DNA of 64,000 bases from Nostoc sp. B(2019) (GCF_010091925.1 NZ_WVID01000020.1:1-64000); one strand, 5' to 3'. Positions 1 to 9,824 are shown, counted from the stretch's first letter. The notes: generated by a model from the sequence alone, not told the origin. Translations and numbers: made by a program.

Positions 1-19
1 TTAAATCGTCTCTAACAAC

Positions 20-1024
20 TTACAATTGTGCAAAATAATCTGTATTCTTTACTACAAAATTAGATGCGCTTACCCTGGTTAGCCTTCGTCTGAACTCAAT
101 TACATCTTCTACAGTAGACTTTACAACGTAATCTAAATGGTCTAACCATTGTTTTTCCAACTTAAATACTCGATTTAAGCTAGCAACACGACGAGATGGC
201 ATACCAGCCTTGTCTTCAATCCTGACCTGTCGTTTGCCGACTTGATCGCGGCTGACTATTACATCAACCTGGCTAATTGCAGAATTAGTGTATGGGTGAA
301 AGGTATTTACTAAAGGTTCTTTACTTGGGTCATCGATAGGATCTCTGTCACCCTTCATACTTCGGTTACAATCAAGGCACAGCGGCACAAGATTCGCATA
401 ATGAACTGACAAAAATGGATAAATTGATTTAGGAAAAAAGTGATCCGCATCGCTATAAACTTTATTATCTACCTTCGGAGAACGAGGGCGATCGCAAGCT
501 GGACACACTGCTAATTTGGAATTAGCACTCCAAAAAGATGAAATAAATTCATCTCGATTAAATTTTTGACTCTGCCCATGAATAACTGAAGGAAAACCAG
601 ATGCTAGAAGGTCTGTATAGAATACTGTAAGTAATGCCTTCACTACCTTTTGAACTGTAAGGCTAAGTTCTCTACGGTACTTAAAGTTAAAATTAGAGTC
701 ATTTAAATGTTTATGAAATTGTATGTCATGGTCGAAAGCATCCATAATTTTTGCGCTCATTGTAGAGTGGCGTTCTATATATCTAATAAGTTTCTCTAAT
801 GCTTTATGCAATTTTGATTGAGCCTTCTTGCTACTTTTACGCTTAGTCCATAATTTGTCCCATAGCCACTCACCAATCTCATCGCCGAACTCTGTTTTAA
901 GTTGGCTCTCTGTAATTGGTAAGGAGGCACTAGAACTACAAGCAAAATTTAACAATTCACGTTGAAATGAAACAATTCTTTCTAGTTGATTAACGCAACC
1001 AGGAAATTTGATTTTATGAAACAC
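20..1024 (-). CDS. HNH endonuclease, PtuB-like partner of the adjacent ATPase
   Basis: Probable DNA-cutting HNH nuclease of a two-gene ATPase/nuclease defence module. The 334-residue protein has a zinc-finger-like HNH fold: CPAC at 174-177, then DADHFFPKS at 192-200 with the likely catalytic His195, then VPLCLDCN ending at Asn220. The first 170 residues are helical and carry no motif I recognise. It is the last gene of a minus-strand operon; its start overlaps the end of the ATPase gene by 11 bases, which suggests translational coupling. ATPase plus HNH is the composition of Septu (PtuA/PtuB) and of retron-associated pairs; here it follows a type I restriction operon. HNH fold well supported; membership of Septu is inference. 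Confidence 0.8.
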   Translation of the reverse strand: MFHKIKFPGCVNQLERIVSFQRELLNFACSSSASLPITESQLKTEFGDEIGEWLWDKLWTKRKSSKKAQSKLHKALEKLIRYIERHSTMSAKIMDAFDHDIQFHKHLNDSNFNFKYRRELSLTVQKVVKALLTVFYTDLLASGFPSVIHGQSQKFNRDEFISSFWSANSKLAVCPACDRPRSPKVDNKVYSDADHFFPKSIYPFLSVHYANLVPLCLDCNRSMKGDRDPIDDPSKEPLVNTFHPYTNSAISQVDVIVSRDQVGKRQVRIEDKAGMPSRRVASLNRVFKLEKQWLDHLDYVVKSTVEDVIEFRRRLTRVSASNFVVKNTDYFAQL

Positions 1025-2969
1025 TAGATTCCCTTTCTCGTAATGCTCTTAAACGACGACGAAACTCAAATTCGTAATATCCGGGGCCAATCTTTTCTTT
1101 AAGAACTTCTAAGGTTTCAGTCACGCTGACATCTTCTTTATCTCGTTTTCTTTGGGTATACTTACGAATTGATTTCAAGACTCTGAGTATTTGTTCGTCA
1201 AGCTGTTCAGAATCATTACCATCATATTGATGAGGTAACTCTTGGACAAATTCTCTAAGTTGCTGAAATTCTGGTAGCTGAAGAATTGTAGTACGCTCAC
1301 TATCGATTACTGCCCAAACAGTTTGTACATGATCTGGGTGGGCAGCTAGCATCAACACTAGATCCAAGAACTCTGTAGCACGCTTGCCTACGCTCTCAGG
1401 GGCATCAAAAATATCAATCATAATTTCATTGGGTGAAGCTCCGAAGGTGGTTATTCTTGGCTCAATGATGGCGATCGCACCATCAATTTCATTTTTATAT
1501 AGCAGAGTTATCTCGGTATCAAAGACATCTGTGAGTGAGATACTGGAGTGAGTGGAGATGATGACTTCACTGGCATTATCTCTTAAGCTGGTATCAATTA
1601 TATCAACGATTTCACGTTTCCAAACGTCGTTGAAATGAGTTTCTGGCTCATCCAGAATCATTAGGGCATCATTTTCGCCACGCAGCAGTTGAAATAATGC
1701 CATCCGTCCCAAAAATACCCGTTCACCGTCACTTAGCCAGTTGTAAAGCAAAACATCTTCGACATTCCGTTTGCAGAAGGTCATCGTTAAGTCTTGGAGC
1801 CAGCCTTGTTCTTGCCAAGAGAGCAGTTGTTTAAAGATATCAAAGGGGGTAATTTCATCAATCGCAGTATCGAGTTTGTCGCAGATTGCTCGGATGAGTG
1901 CGGCGCAAGTGCTGGTATCGATATCGGTTTGATTTGGCAGGGAGCGACGCAGGTCAAAGACGAGTTTCCGACAATCGCTCGGAACAGGTTCGCGGATAAC
2001 GGCAGTCGCTATAGGATACAGACGGGTCAGTGGGCGGGTCTGCTGAGAAAAGTGGGTAGGTTGAAAGAGAATCTGAAAATTGACGCTAATCAACCAAAGC
2101 CAGTCAATTTTATTGAACAGTCCCCGCAGCCCAGTCATCGGTTCATGATTTTGGATAGCTTGCTCGATGCGATCGCGGTAAGCTTGTTCTGCTTGTTCAG
2201 TGGGCATTTCCTGAAAATCTTTTCGCACTTGGTGCAGCGCAACAGCAAAGAAGACAAGTTTAAGTGCTTGGGGAGAGACATAATAGCCGATGCTGCGAGT
2301 TTGCGCTCCGTCAGCACTTGGCTCTAGCTCTGGTAGAGGTTCTAATCCTTCCTGTTCTCGATAAGGTGTTTCTTGACCCAGATCCCAATTAGGAGGACGT
2401 TCTTCTTCAGGGGTAATTTCCTCAAACACGGCATCAGGTAAATTTTCATGTTCAGTCTGCTGATTGGCAAACAGGGTTGACCAAGTTTCGGTTGCGCCGG
2501 AAGTGTAGGCTAACAGAACTTTAGGCAGATAGGAATTAATGCTACTACCGAGTTGATCGCCATGAATAAGGAACGAAATTCCCGGAACCTCGGTTTCAAA
2601 ATTTTCGGTGGGAATGTTTTCTAGTGCTTCCCAGTCTTGATTCTCTAAGGGTGGCTCAAATACGGCGAAGATGGCTGTGGATGAAGGGTTATCCTGTGGA
2701 TAACGGAGATATATGGTTGCAGGGCGTTCTTCTTCACCAATTTTTTCCAGGTCGTAGGCAAATGTAACCCGAAAGGGTGGTAATCTTTTTCTTTCTAGGC
2801 TGAGAAAAATTTCTGAGAGGGTTTGCAGTAGTTGGGTTTTGCCAGTACCGTTTACGCCAACTACAAAGCGAATAGCGCATTTACGCCCCAGGATTTGTTC
2901 CTGGTTAAAGGTAGTTATTAGTTCCTGTAATGGCGGTGTCCCCCAGAGATGTAAGTAGCGTAACCTCAC
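1014..2969 (-). CDS. ABC/SMC-like AAA ATPase of a restriction-linked defence module (PtuA-like)
   Basis: Cytosolic ATPase expected to control the neighbouring HNH nuclease. The 651-residue protein has a Walker A GVNGTGKT at 38-45, a long insertion of about 300 residues, an ABC-type signature around LSDGE, a Walker B reading MILDEPETHF and a switch histidine in ISTHSS. This is the overcoming-lysogenization/SMC-like layout of PtuA and of the restriction-system-associated AAA ATPases often found beside hsd genes. Its start overlaps the hsdS stop by 4 bases and its end overlaps the HNH gene start, so the three are probably one transcript. ATPase call firm; PtuA-like role inferred from the HNH partner. 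Confidence 0.8.
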   Translation of the reverse strand: MRLRYLHLWGTPPLQELITTFNQEQILGRKCAIRFVVGVNGTGKTQLLQTLSEIFLSLERKRLPPFRVTFAYDLEKIGEEERPATIYLRYPQDNPSSTAIFAVFEPPLENQDWEALENIPTENFETEVPGISFLIHGDQLGSSINSYLPKVLLAYTSGATETWSTLFANQQTEHENLPDAVFEEITPEEERPPNWDLGQETPYREQEGLEPLPELEPSADGAQTRSIGYYVSPQALKLVFFAVALHQVRKDFQEMPTEQAEQAYRDRIEQAIQNHEPMTGLRGLFNKIDWLWLISVNFQILFQPTHFSQQTRPLTRLYPIATAVIREPVPSDCRKLVFDLRRSLPNQTDIDTSTCAALIRAICDKLDTAIDEITPFDIFKQLLSWQEQGWLQDLTMTFCKRNVEDVLLYNWLSDGERVFLGRMALFQLLRGENDALMILDEPETHFNDVWKREIVDIIDTSLRDNASEVIISTHSSISLTDVFDTEITLLYKNEIDGAIAIIEPRITTFGASPNEIMIDIFDAPESVGKRATEFLDLVLMLAAHPDHVQTVWAVIDSERTTILQLPEFQQLREFVQELPHQYDGNDSEQLDEQILRVLKSIRKYTQRKRDKEDVSVTETLEVLKEKIGPGYYEFEFRRRLRALRERESSVS

Positions 2970-4591
2970 ACAGCATCCTTCTCTAACAATGCATCATCAC
3001 TATACCGGGTATCATCATCCTGGTTTAAGTTACGATAAGCCGATTCATAGTGTAATCCACTAGACGTAGGAGTGGGCAAAGTTACAGGAATAATAAGTCC
3101 GGCAGCAGCTAATAACTGCAAGCTCTTATGACCAATGTTGCGGGGAATGGAATATTTTTCTTCCAGGTGTTCGGGAGTAAAATAGGCGGTTTCTTGAATT
3201 ACCAATTCATAAATTTTCCATTGGCTCTTGCTTAAGCTTCGTAAAAGTTCATCGCGATCGCGGTGCAGTTCCGATGTCTTAGTTTCGCTTGCTTCTTCAT
3301 CCGCCAGTTCCTCCGTATCCACAGGCTGAGATATCTGGAGTAATTGATCACACTCTGCTACTGTGAGTTGTGCCTGATGTTGATCTCTCCAGGCTGCGGT
3401 GAGTTCGCCTGTAAAGGCATTAGAAAGTAGAGATTTAAAAAGAGAATCAGTTTTATCAAGACTTGTAGTTGACAATGCTTCAAGTTGTAGATATTCATCA
3501 ACTAACGATTCAAATCTTTGTTGTAAATTCAAATCTGGCTTTGGAATTTTTAGGTTCTTTAATATTGATAAATTTAGATTGACTTGAGGACCACCTCTAG
3601 CTAAATCCCGAATATTTTTATAGGAGTTTTGAAACCAATACCATAAATAATTTGGCAATAACTCGTTTGAAGGTAGAAAAGCAGCACAAGCTTGATTAGT
3701 TGCAGCAGGAATGCCAAGTTTTGCTGTTCTACCTCTTGTTTGCCCTTGCCCATACATTGCCAGAAGAATTGTATTTTCGGGATAAATTTTGGCATTACTA
3801 AATTTCAATCCTGTATCTGTAATTGTTTCTTCTGTAGAATTAATAATATTGTCACGCAACTCTGTTGTTTTCACCCAAGCATAAGAACCCCCGTAATAGC
3901 TTGGATTAGAACGGCTAGGAGTACCACCTGTACCTACTTCGAGAAAATCTTCTAGCTTAACAATCTCCCAGCCTCTATTATTACGTTTCGGATCAGGATT
4001 TCCAAAAAGCTCAAAGAATACTGATTGTAAAAACTTTTTGCGTTTCTCATTTGCCTGTTTTCGCAAACAACGAATTTCATCCGCCTCCCGCAAAATAGAA
4101 ACAATTCGCCTCTGTTCCAGCAATGGTGGCAGAGGAATTTTTATTTTTTTTAGAGCAGATTTAGCTATTTCCTTGAAGGTGGTTCCACCAGCAAGGTTTA
4201 ATAAATACGGTTTAATTGAGGGTAGCCAGTATGCTAAATACTCATTATATAGGAGATTTTCATTGCAAATAAAATTAGCAAATCCTTGGTTTGTAGCCAT
4301 TGGATAATGTGCTATGGCTGTTGCCCCAATAGTTGCACGGCTGGTCATTAAGACAGTCCCACAAGGCAACAACTTAGCAGAAGAATTCTTTAAGCCAGTC
4401 TGAGTAATTTTTTCTTTAGTTTTTTCAATCCAAAGATTATCAAGAGCGGTTACATCTGTAGGGGTAGCCCAGAGTATATCTCCATCAAAGTAGTCTGAAT
4501 TGTTTCGAGATGGAGTACCTCCACCAACAATTTCTGAAATTTTATCTATCTCTATCCAAATCCATGTTGAAGGAAGTTCAAATACATTCAT
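2966..4591 (-). CDS. hsdS: Type I restriction-modification specificity subunit HsdS with C-terminal extension
   Basis: DNA-recognition subunit that gives the HsdM/HsdR complex its target sequence. Two target-recognition domains are visible, each opening with a GGGTPSR or GGTPSR motif (about residues 18-25 and 218-225) and each followed by a conserved helical region (the first has PPLLEQRRIVSILREADEI). After about residue 395 an acidic linker leads to some 80 residues resembling a winged helix (SQWKIYELVIQETAYFTPEHL). Typical HsdS proteins are about 400-450 residues; this one is 541. Its start overlaps hsdM by 4 bases (ATGA). The two recognition domains look alike at their starts, so the target may be a two-part sequence with related halves; that is inference. 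Confidence 0.9.
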   Translation of the reverse strand: MNVFELPSTWIWIEIDKISEIVGGGTPSRNNSDYFDGDILWATPTDVTALDNLWIEKTKEKITQTGLKNSSAKLLPCGTVLMTSRATIGATAIAHYPMATNQGFANFICNENLLYNEYLAYWLPSIKPYLLNLAGGTTFKEIAKSALKKIKIPLPPLLEQRRIVSILREADEIRCLRKQANEKRKKFLQSVFFELFGNPDPKRNNRGWEIVKLEDFLEVGTGGTPSRSNPSYYGGSYAWVKTTELRDNIINSTEETITDTGLKFSNAKIYPENTILLAMYGQGQTRGRTAKLGIPAATNQACAAFLPSNELLPNYLWYWFQNSYKNIRDLARGGPQVNLNLSILKNLKIPKPDLNLQQRFESLVDEYLQLEALSTTSLDKTDSLFKSLLSNAFTGELTAAWRDQHQAQLTVAECDQLLQISQPVDTEELADEEASETKTSELHRDRDELLRSLSKSQWKIYELVIQETAYFTPEHLEEKYSIPRNIGHKSLQLLAAAGLIIPVTLPTPTSSGLHYESAYRNLNQDDDTRYSDDALLEKDAV

Positions 4592-6471
4592 TTCTTGCCC
4601 TCTATCATCGAGAGCAAAGAATTTAATTTGGATTGAATTGTACTCTCTAAATATTGCAACTCAGAGATAATTTTTGCCGGAGGATCGTATTTTTCAGTAG
4701 TTAAAGAGAGTGGTTTGTAACGTCCAGCAGACAAATTGTGATCATTTCCAGAGATATCTTCCGTAGAGGATGACCAGTTTTTAAGCTCAGTTAATTCTTC
4801 AGTTTCCAGACCTTCAAAAATATCAACTGGAAAAGTGACAACGGCAAACAAGAAGTGATAGCCAAGACTGAAGAGCCAAAGTTTCAGTTTTTCAGAATTA
4901 ATGGGCTGTTGTTTCTGGATTTGTAGAAGTGTTTTATACCAGAGATGAAATAGAGCCTTAATCTTTTTGATTTTGTCATTAATTTCGCGGTCTTCAGGCT
5001 CCTCGGAGCGGAATATCTCGGTTTCAATAATCGGTCTAGCATAAGAAACCGATCGCCTTTTGGGTTCCATCGTCTGCCATTGCTTCCAGGTTTCCCCATC
5101 TACAAATGCTGGGGCAGATTCTTCAAATTGCAGCCGATATTTCAGTGTTAAATCCCATAGGTCATTTTCCTGTGGTCTAGGGTTACGCTTTGCATCCAGC
5201 GTTTCCCCATCCTTTGCTACTTCATAAAACCAAACCTCATCGGTTTTACCGCCCTTGTTAAACAGCAAAATCGAAGTTTTCACACCTGTATAGGGCTGAA
5301 ACACACCTCCTGGTAACGAAATTACCCCTCTCAAGGTGTTTTCGGCAACCAGCTTTTCTCTCAAAATTTTGTGTGCTTTAGTTGAGCCAAACAGCACCCC
5401 TTCCGGTACAATTACTGCTGCTCTACCACCAATTGTCAAAAGCTGCAAAATCAGTTCTATAAATAGGAGTTCGGTTTTGTTGGTTTTAAGATCCTGAAGC
5501 GTTTCACCAATGTCATCCTTATCTAAACTCCCTGTAAATGGCGGGTTAGCTAAAATCACGCTAAAATCACCCACTTCACCAGACTGAATCTTTTGATTAA
5601 ACGCACTACCCAGCGTATTGGCGTAGTTAATCTTCGGCTTTTCAATGCCGTGCTGAATCAGGTTCATCCAGCCCAAACGCACCATCGTTTTGTCAAAATC
5701 GTAGCCATAGAGCGCGTTTTCTCGGAGATATTTATCCTGTTCAGTAGAAAGATTTTCACCCACCATGTTGAATGGTCTGCCTTCCAGCGTGTTTATGGGT
5801 GTGCCATCCCCCTCAAACACCAAGTTTGCTGGATCGGTATGGGTCTTAAGAATGTGCTGATAAGCATTTACCAAAAATCCTGCTGTGCCACACGCTGGGT
5901 CACAAATGCGATCATTCCATTGCGGATTCACCAGATCGCACATTACCCGAATGATGTGACGGGGAGTCCGAAACTGTCCATTTTTCCCAGCTTCGGCTAT
6001 TTCGCCTAGCAGATGCTCATAGATATCGCCCAGTGTGTCTTGATTGCGTGAGGGAATGAACAGCTTGTCTATAGTGTCGATCGCCCGCCGCAGCAATGTT
6101 GCATTCGGAATTAAAAAGACAGCATCGCTCATCCGCCCCTGATGCTTCTGGCGCATCTTTTTGTCTGCATCGTCCTCAAAACTTTCAGATTCAGACTCTT
6201 GCGCTTGTGAATCATCTGTATCCAGCGATCGCAGCCAGTCAAACACCTCGCCCCGAACCCGCTTGAGTAACGCATCTCCTGACAGATGCTTAAAATTACT
6301 CCAGCGACAATTCTCTGGAATAACGAGGTCTTTCGGTTTTAAGTCTTCCAAGCGCTTCAAAAATACCAAATAGGTAATTTGCTCGATGGCGGCTAACGGG
6401 TTAGCAATCCCACCCGACCAAAAATAATTCCACAGGTCACGAATATCACGTTTTAGTTGGGGTGAAAGCAC
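4588..6471 (-). CDS. hsdM: Type I restriction-modification DNA methyltransferase subunit HsdM
   Basis: Adenine-N6 methyltransferase that protects host DNA and forms the core of the type I enzyme. The N-terminal helical HsdM_N region (about 1-145) precedes the catalytic domain, with the SAM-binding motif DPACGTAGF at 191-199 and the catalytic NPPF at 309-312. The C-terminal third is helical, as expected for the part that contacts HsdS. Length 627 is slightly above the family norm. It lies 84 bases after hsdR and overlaps hsdS by 4 bases. No damage seen, so modification activity is expected. Confidence 0.95.
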   Translation of the reverse strand: MLSPQLKRDIRDLWNYFWSGGIANPLAAIEQITYLVFLKRLEDLKPKDLVIPENCRWSNFKHLSGDALLKRVRGEVFDWLRSLDTDDSQAQESESESFEDDADKKMRQKHQGRMSDAVFLIPNATLLRRAIDTIDKLFIPSRNQDTLGDIYEHLLGEIAEAGKNGQFRTPRHIIRVMCDLVNPQWNDRICDPACGTAGFLVNAYQHILKTHTDPANLVFEGDGTPINTLEGRPFNMVGENLSTEQDKYLRENALYGYDFDKTMVRLGWMNLIQHGIEKPKINYANTLGSAFNQKIQSGEVGDFSVILANPPFTGSLDKDDIGETLQDLKTNKTELLFIELILQLLTIGGRAAVIVPEGVLFGSTKAHKILREKLVAENTLRGVISLPGGVFQPYTGVKTSILLFNKGGKTDEVWFYEVAKDGETLDAKRNPRPQENDLWDLTLKYRLQFEESAPAFVDGETWKQWQTMEPKRRSVSYARPIIETEIFRSEEPEDREINDKIKKIKALFHLWYKTLLQIQKQQPINSEKLKLWLFSLGYHFLFAVVTFPVDIFEGLETEELTELKNWSSSTEDISGNDHNLSAGRYKPLSLTTEKYDPPAKIISELQYLESTIQSKLNSLLSMIEGKK

Positions 6472-6555
6472 AGAACATTAATCAAATCAGCGACTAATGT
6501 ATAAGCTTATAAGGTTACTACCAAGTTGTCATCTGAGCCACGTTGCTTAACCTTC

Positions 6556-9309
6556 CTACGCAACAAACTGATTGGAAAAGTTCAGAATTTCTTCCAGTTC
6601 TGCTTCTTCAAACAACCTATGCACTGCTCCAACTCGGCTAAACGGTGGTTGTTGCAAATCGTGAACTGTCAACCTTGTCCTTCGCAATATTGCGGATCGC
6701 ATAGTTCTGAGAAAGTAAATTTGCTTGGCTGAAAAACCGGGATGGGCAGCAATAAACTCCTCAAACGCCGTAGAAATTTCTTCTTCCTGGCTGGTAATTT
6801 GAACTAATCCTAGAATATGACGCAGGAAATCTATGAGAGTAGCATTTGGGCGATCGTACACCTCTCTTAACACATCCTCAGTGACAAACAGATCGGACTG
6901 GTTCAGCGCATGGGCAAGAGATTCGATCTCTTTGTCACTCAAGTTCTCACCCCGTATGAGCATTTGTATTGTAGGATGCTGCTCTGCTAGGGTTTTCACA
7001 TGAGCCTCAACCTGCTCTCGATAGTTCTCTGCAAAGGCTCCTTCGCCACTTGGTCCATAAATTACCCAGCGACGGGTGGCAATCTGGTCGGGCAGATTTA
7101 GCTCAATTAAGTCTCTGCGGGCACGCTGCCGGAACCGCATCAAAGGAGCAAAGGCTGTCTGCAAATCCAAAATACGCTCATAGCTCAGGTGTTGCCAAAA
7201 TTTAGCACTCTTCATCCAGGCGAGTTTTTCCCTTTGTGCTTGAATATCAGGTAGGTTTGTGGGCAACAACTTAAAGTCTTCGGTAATAGATTCCCTTAGC
7301 TTGTCAATCAGATCAACTTGTCCGGCAAGGTGGGTAACGGCTAACTGTTCTGTTTTTACTTCAAATGTCATTACGGGCAGGTTGATATCAGGCAGAAACC
7401 GCAACAGAGGTGCGATCGCCGTACTCAAATGCTCAACTTTAGCTTCATCTAAAGACTTCCAAGCACCAGCCTTAGCCAATTCTGCTAACTCCTGCAAGTG
7501 AGGACGCACATTGATGTTATCAGTGGGTAATTGCGCCAACATTTGCTGAAGTTGAGTAATGGTGGCAGCGATCGCCTCTGTTTGTTCCTGACTTCTCAGT
7601 AGAGCAAGTTTTTCTAGCCGCAACCGAAACAATCGTACAGGTAATGGTTCTGTTGGACTAGCAATTTCTCCTTCTGGATTCATGTTGAAGTAAGCAAAAT
7701 TGTTCCAGAAATCAATGATCAGAAAATCTGCCTTCTTTTCCCCTGTCTGTGGATCTGTCCACAATCGAGTCCCCCGTCCAATCATCTGCCAGAATTTCAC
7801 CTGACTGAAGACAGGTTTGGCAAATACCAGATTTTGAATCGCAGGCACATCAATTCCTGTATCTAGCATATCCACTGAAATCGCCACTCGCGGTATATTC
7901 TTCCGCTTAAAATCATCCAGCATTCGATCAGCCCGCTCCATGTGACTATCAATAACTTCTGCTAGTCCTCGTTTCTGCAAGTCTGGGTAAAGGCGATTGA
8001 AGCTCTTCCAAATCTCAACTGCATGACGGTGGCTCATCGCAAAAATGATTGTTTTGGCCGGCAGCGTTCCTGTCGCATCCTTACGACATTTCGCCATAAA
8101 TTCTTTAACCAGAGCATCGTTTGTACCTGCATTTGTCACCCGTCGCTCTAGGTCGCCTCCCTCAAAATTAAGTTCGCTCAGGTCGATCCCCTGTTCTTCT
8201 ATTTGGCGCTGAAGTTCTGGGGGCAATTGCCCCGCTTTAATACCCTGAAGTTGAAAGGTGGTTTGTGCTTCTAGCGCTCGGTAGTTGACTAAATATCCTT
8301 CATCAACCGCTCTTGCATAGGGATAGTAAAAAGTCGGCAATCCATCTGGACACTTAAACAGTTCAAAAGTGTTGTGGTCAATATAATCTGTAGGAGTTGC
8401 TGTTAAGCCAAGCTGTAAGGCATCGAAGTGCTGAAACAACGCCTTATAGCGTCCGTAAATCGAACGGTGGCTTTCATCAGCAATGATTAGATCGTAGTAG
8501 CCAGGAGAAAGTTGCTGGAAAACTTTCATCATGCTGGGGTAAGTTGCTACATGAATTCGAGCCGTGCTATCAACTTCCCTACCTTCTATCCACGCTCTAG
8601 TTTCGTTAGGAATATGTTCTTTAAAGTCACCTAGTGCCTGTCGCACAAGCTCCCGTCTATCGGCAAGAAAAAGAACCCGTTGTATCCATTTAGCACGCAT
8701 CAATAAGTCTACTAAGGCAATTACGGTACGAGTTTTGCCTGTTCCCGTTGCCATCACCAGCAGAAACTTTCGCTGTCCCTGTTCTAAAGATTCAGTAACT
8801 CGCTTGATTGCTTCAAGTTGGTATAGACGATCAACAATATTTTTGCTAGGGCTAAACTGATTTAAAGATGCACGATACTGGCGCTGAAACGCAAGACGTG
8901 CCAAATCTTCCTCTGTAAAGAAACCGCTAACTATTCGCAGTGGATAACGCTCACGATCCCAAAAATAAATAGTTTCACCGTTGCAGAGAAAAATGAAGGG
9001 TTCAAATTTGTGTTTTTCTCGGATGCGGTCAGCATAATCGCTAGCTTGGCGCTTGCCAGCTAAAGCATCGCGACTGCTTCTGTTTGCTTCTACAATAGCT
9101 AATGGTTTCTTGTTTGGACTTACAAGAGCATAGTCAACATATTCGTTACCTACCCAGTAGGTTCCCTGACTTTCCTTAGCTTGCCTCAATGTATCCGAAA
9201 GTAGAAACTCATCCAACAGATTTCTTTGCTGAGTACTCCATCCAGCTTGAGCAAGTTGGCGATTTATGAGGTGTTGGCGAGTTTCAGCTTTTGAAAGATT
9301 ACGAGACAT
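6556..9309 (-). CDS. hsdR: Type I restriction endonuclease subunit HsdR
   Basis: Motor and cutting subunit of the type I system, EcoEI-like in layout. An N-terminal nuclease domain has Asp59 (VDYAL) and the second half of the PD-(D/E)XK motif as Val-Glu74-Ala-Asn76, so the usual lysine is asparagine. Next comes a superfamily 2 helicase core: Walker A ATGTGKT 187-193, DESH 278-281, TATPTD, and the late motif QMIGRGTRL. The remaining 350 residues are helical. It is the first gene of the minus-strand operon hsdR-hsdM-hsdS-ATPase-HNH. Full length at 917 residues. Whether Asn76 abolishes cutting or is normal for this subfamily cannot be judged here. Confidence 0.93.
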   Translation of the reverse strand: MSRNLSKAETRQHLINRQLAQAGWSTQQRNLLDEFLLSDTLRQAKESQGTYWVGNEYVDYALVSPNKKPLAIVEANRSSRDALAGKRQASDYADRIREKHKFEPFIFLCNGETIYFWDRERYPLRIVSGFFTEEDLARLAFQRQYRASLNQFSPSKNIVDRLYQLEAIKRVTESLEQGQRKFLLVMATGTGKTRTVIALVDLLMRAKWIQRVLFLADRRELVRQALGDFKEHIPNETRAWIEGREVDSTARIHVATYPSMMKVFQQLSPGYYDLIIADESHRSIYGRYKALFQHFDALQLGLTATPTDYIDHNTFELFKCPDGLPTFYYPYARAVDEGYLVNYRALEAQTTFQLQGIKAGQLPPELQRQIEEQGIDLSELNFEGGDLERRVTNAGTNDALVKEFMAKCRKDATGTLPAKTIIFAMSHRHAVEIWKSFNRLYPDLQKRGLAEVIDSHMERADRMLDDFKRKNIPRVAISVDMLDTGIDVPAIQNLVFAKPVFSQVKFWQMIGRGTRLWTDPQTGEKKADFLIIDFWNNFAYFNMNPEGEIASPTEPLPVRLFRLRLEKLALLRSQEQTEAIAATITQLQQMLAQLPTDNINVRPHLQELAELAKAGAWKSLDEAKVEHLSTAIAPLLRFLPDINLPVMTFEVKTEQLAVTHLAGQVDLIDKLRESITEDFKLLPTNLPDIQAQREKLAWMKSAKFWQHLSYERILDLQTAFAPLMRFRQRARRDLIELNLPDQIATRRWVIYGPSGEGAFAENYREQVEAHVKTLAEQHPTIQMLIRGENLSDKEIESLAHALNQSDLFVTEDVLREVYDRPNATLIDFLRHILGLVQITSQEEEISTAFEEFIAAHPGFSAKQIYFLRTMRSAILRRTRLTVHDLQQPPFSRVGAVHRLFEEAELEEILNFSNQFVA

Positions 9310-9824
9310 TGCTCAGTTGACTAACTAATTTTTTATTGGTGAGCCATTTTTAACTTGAGGCAGAATAAAAAGTACCAAGCTATAAAGGGTAGAGTTTACT
9401 TAACTCTATGTTGCCCTTTCCTGCCCAACATATCAATAATTAATTCCATTTTTTACTCTCTGTGAACGAAGCGGTCTGAAAAAATTGAAAAATTCGCTAT
9501 ATTCTATTTAATCTACTCGCTGTAAATCAGCTTCCCAAAATTCAAGACTAGACTTCCGCGCTCTCCAATCTGGCATTACATTACCTAGTACTTCCCAGAA
9601 AGTATCACCGTGATGTGCCCTGCTTGCTATGAAGGAAGGCGTTTATCTGGACAGGTAATCTATGAACCTTTATTGTGAGCAATAAATGCTGTTAATTTGT
9701 GTTCTCATCATCAGCAGCCTCTTTGCAATATCTGTGCTCACTGTCAGCAAAAAATGTCTTGGTTGACATGGCGATTGCGCCCTGGATACTGCTCAAATAT
9801 GTATTTATAAAAAACTTATGTATT
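9310..9824. other. Intergenic region between hsdR and the tnsB fusion; expected CAST left end not seen
   Basis: In type V-K CASTs the left end, with terminal TGTACA and several TnsB-binding repeats, sits just upstream of tnsB. I see neither here. What is present: a hairpin with 7-bp arms at 9390-9396 and 9402-9408 inside a larger AAGGG...CCCTT pairing, which could end transcription, and a stretch at about 9613-9800 encoding fragments with Cys pairs (CPAC, then CNICAHC in another frame) that may be debris of a small zinc-ribbon gene. The promoter for the tnsB fusion should lie here but I cannot place it. Confidence 0.45.

Noticed and set aside
1794-2327. 177-codon plus-strand frame
   Set aside because: It lies antisense within the ATPase gene and shows no recognisable protein features.
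9690-9725. GTTAATTTGTGTTCTCATCATCAG as a decayed CAST left end
   Set aside because: Only a weak likeness to one TnsB repeat, with no terminal TGTACA and no further repeats.
9699-9824. Longer N-terminus for the TnsB-TnsC fusion
   Set aside because: The 42 extra residues do not resemble TnsB; the match to TnsB begins exactly at the ATG at 9825.
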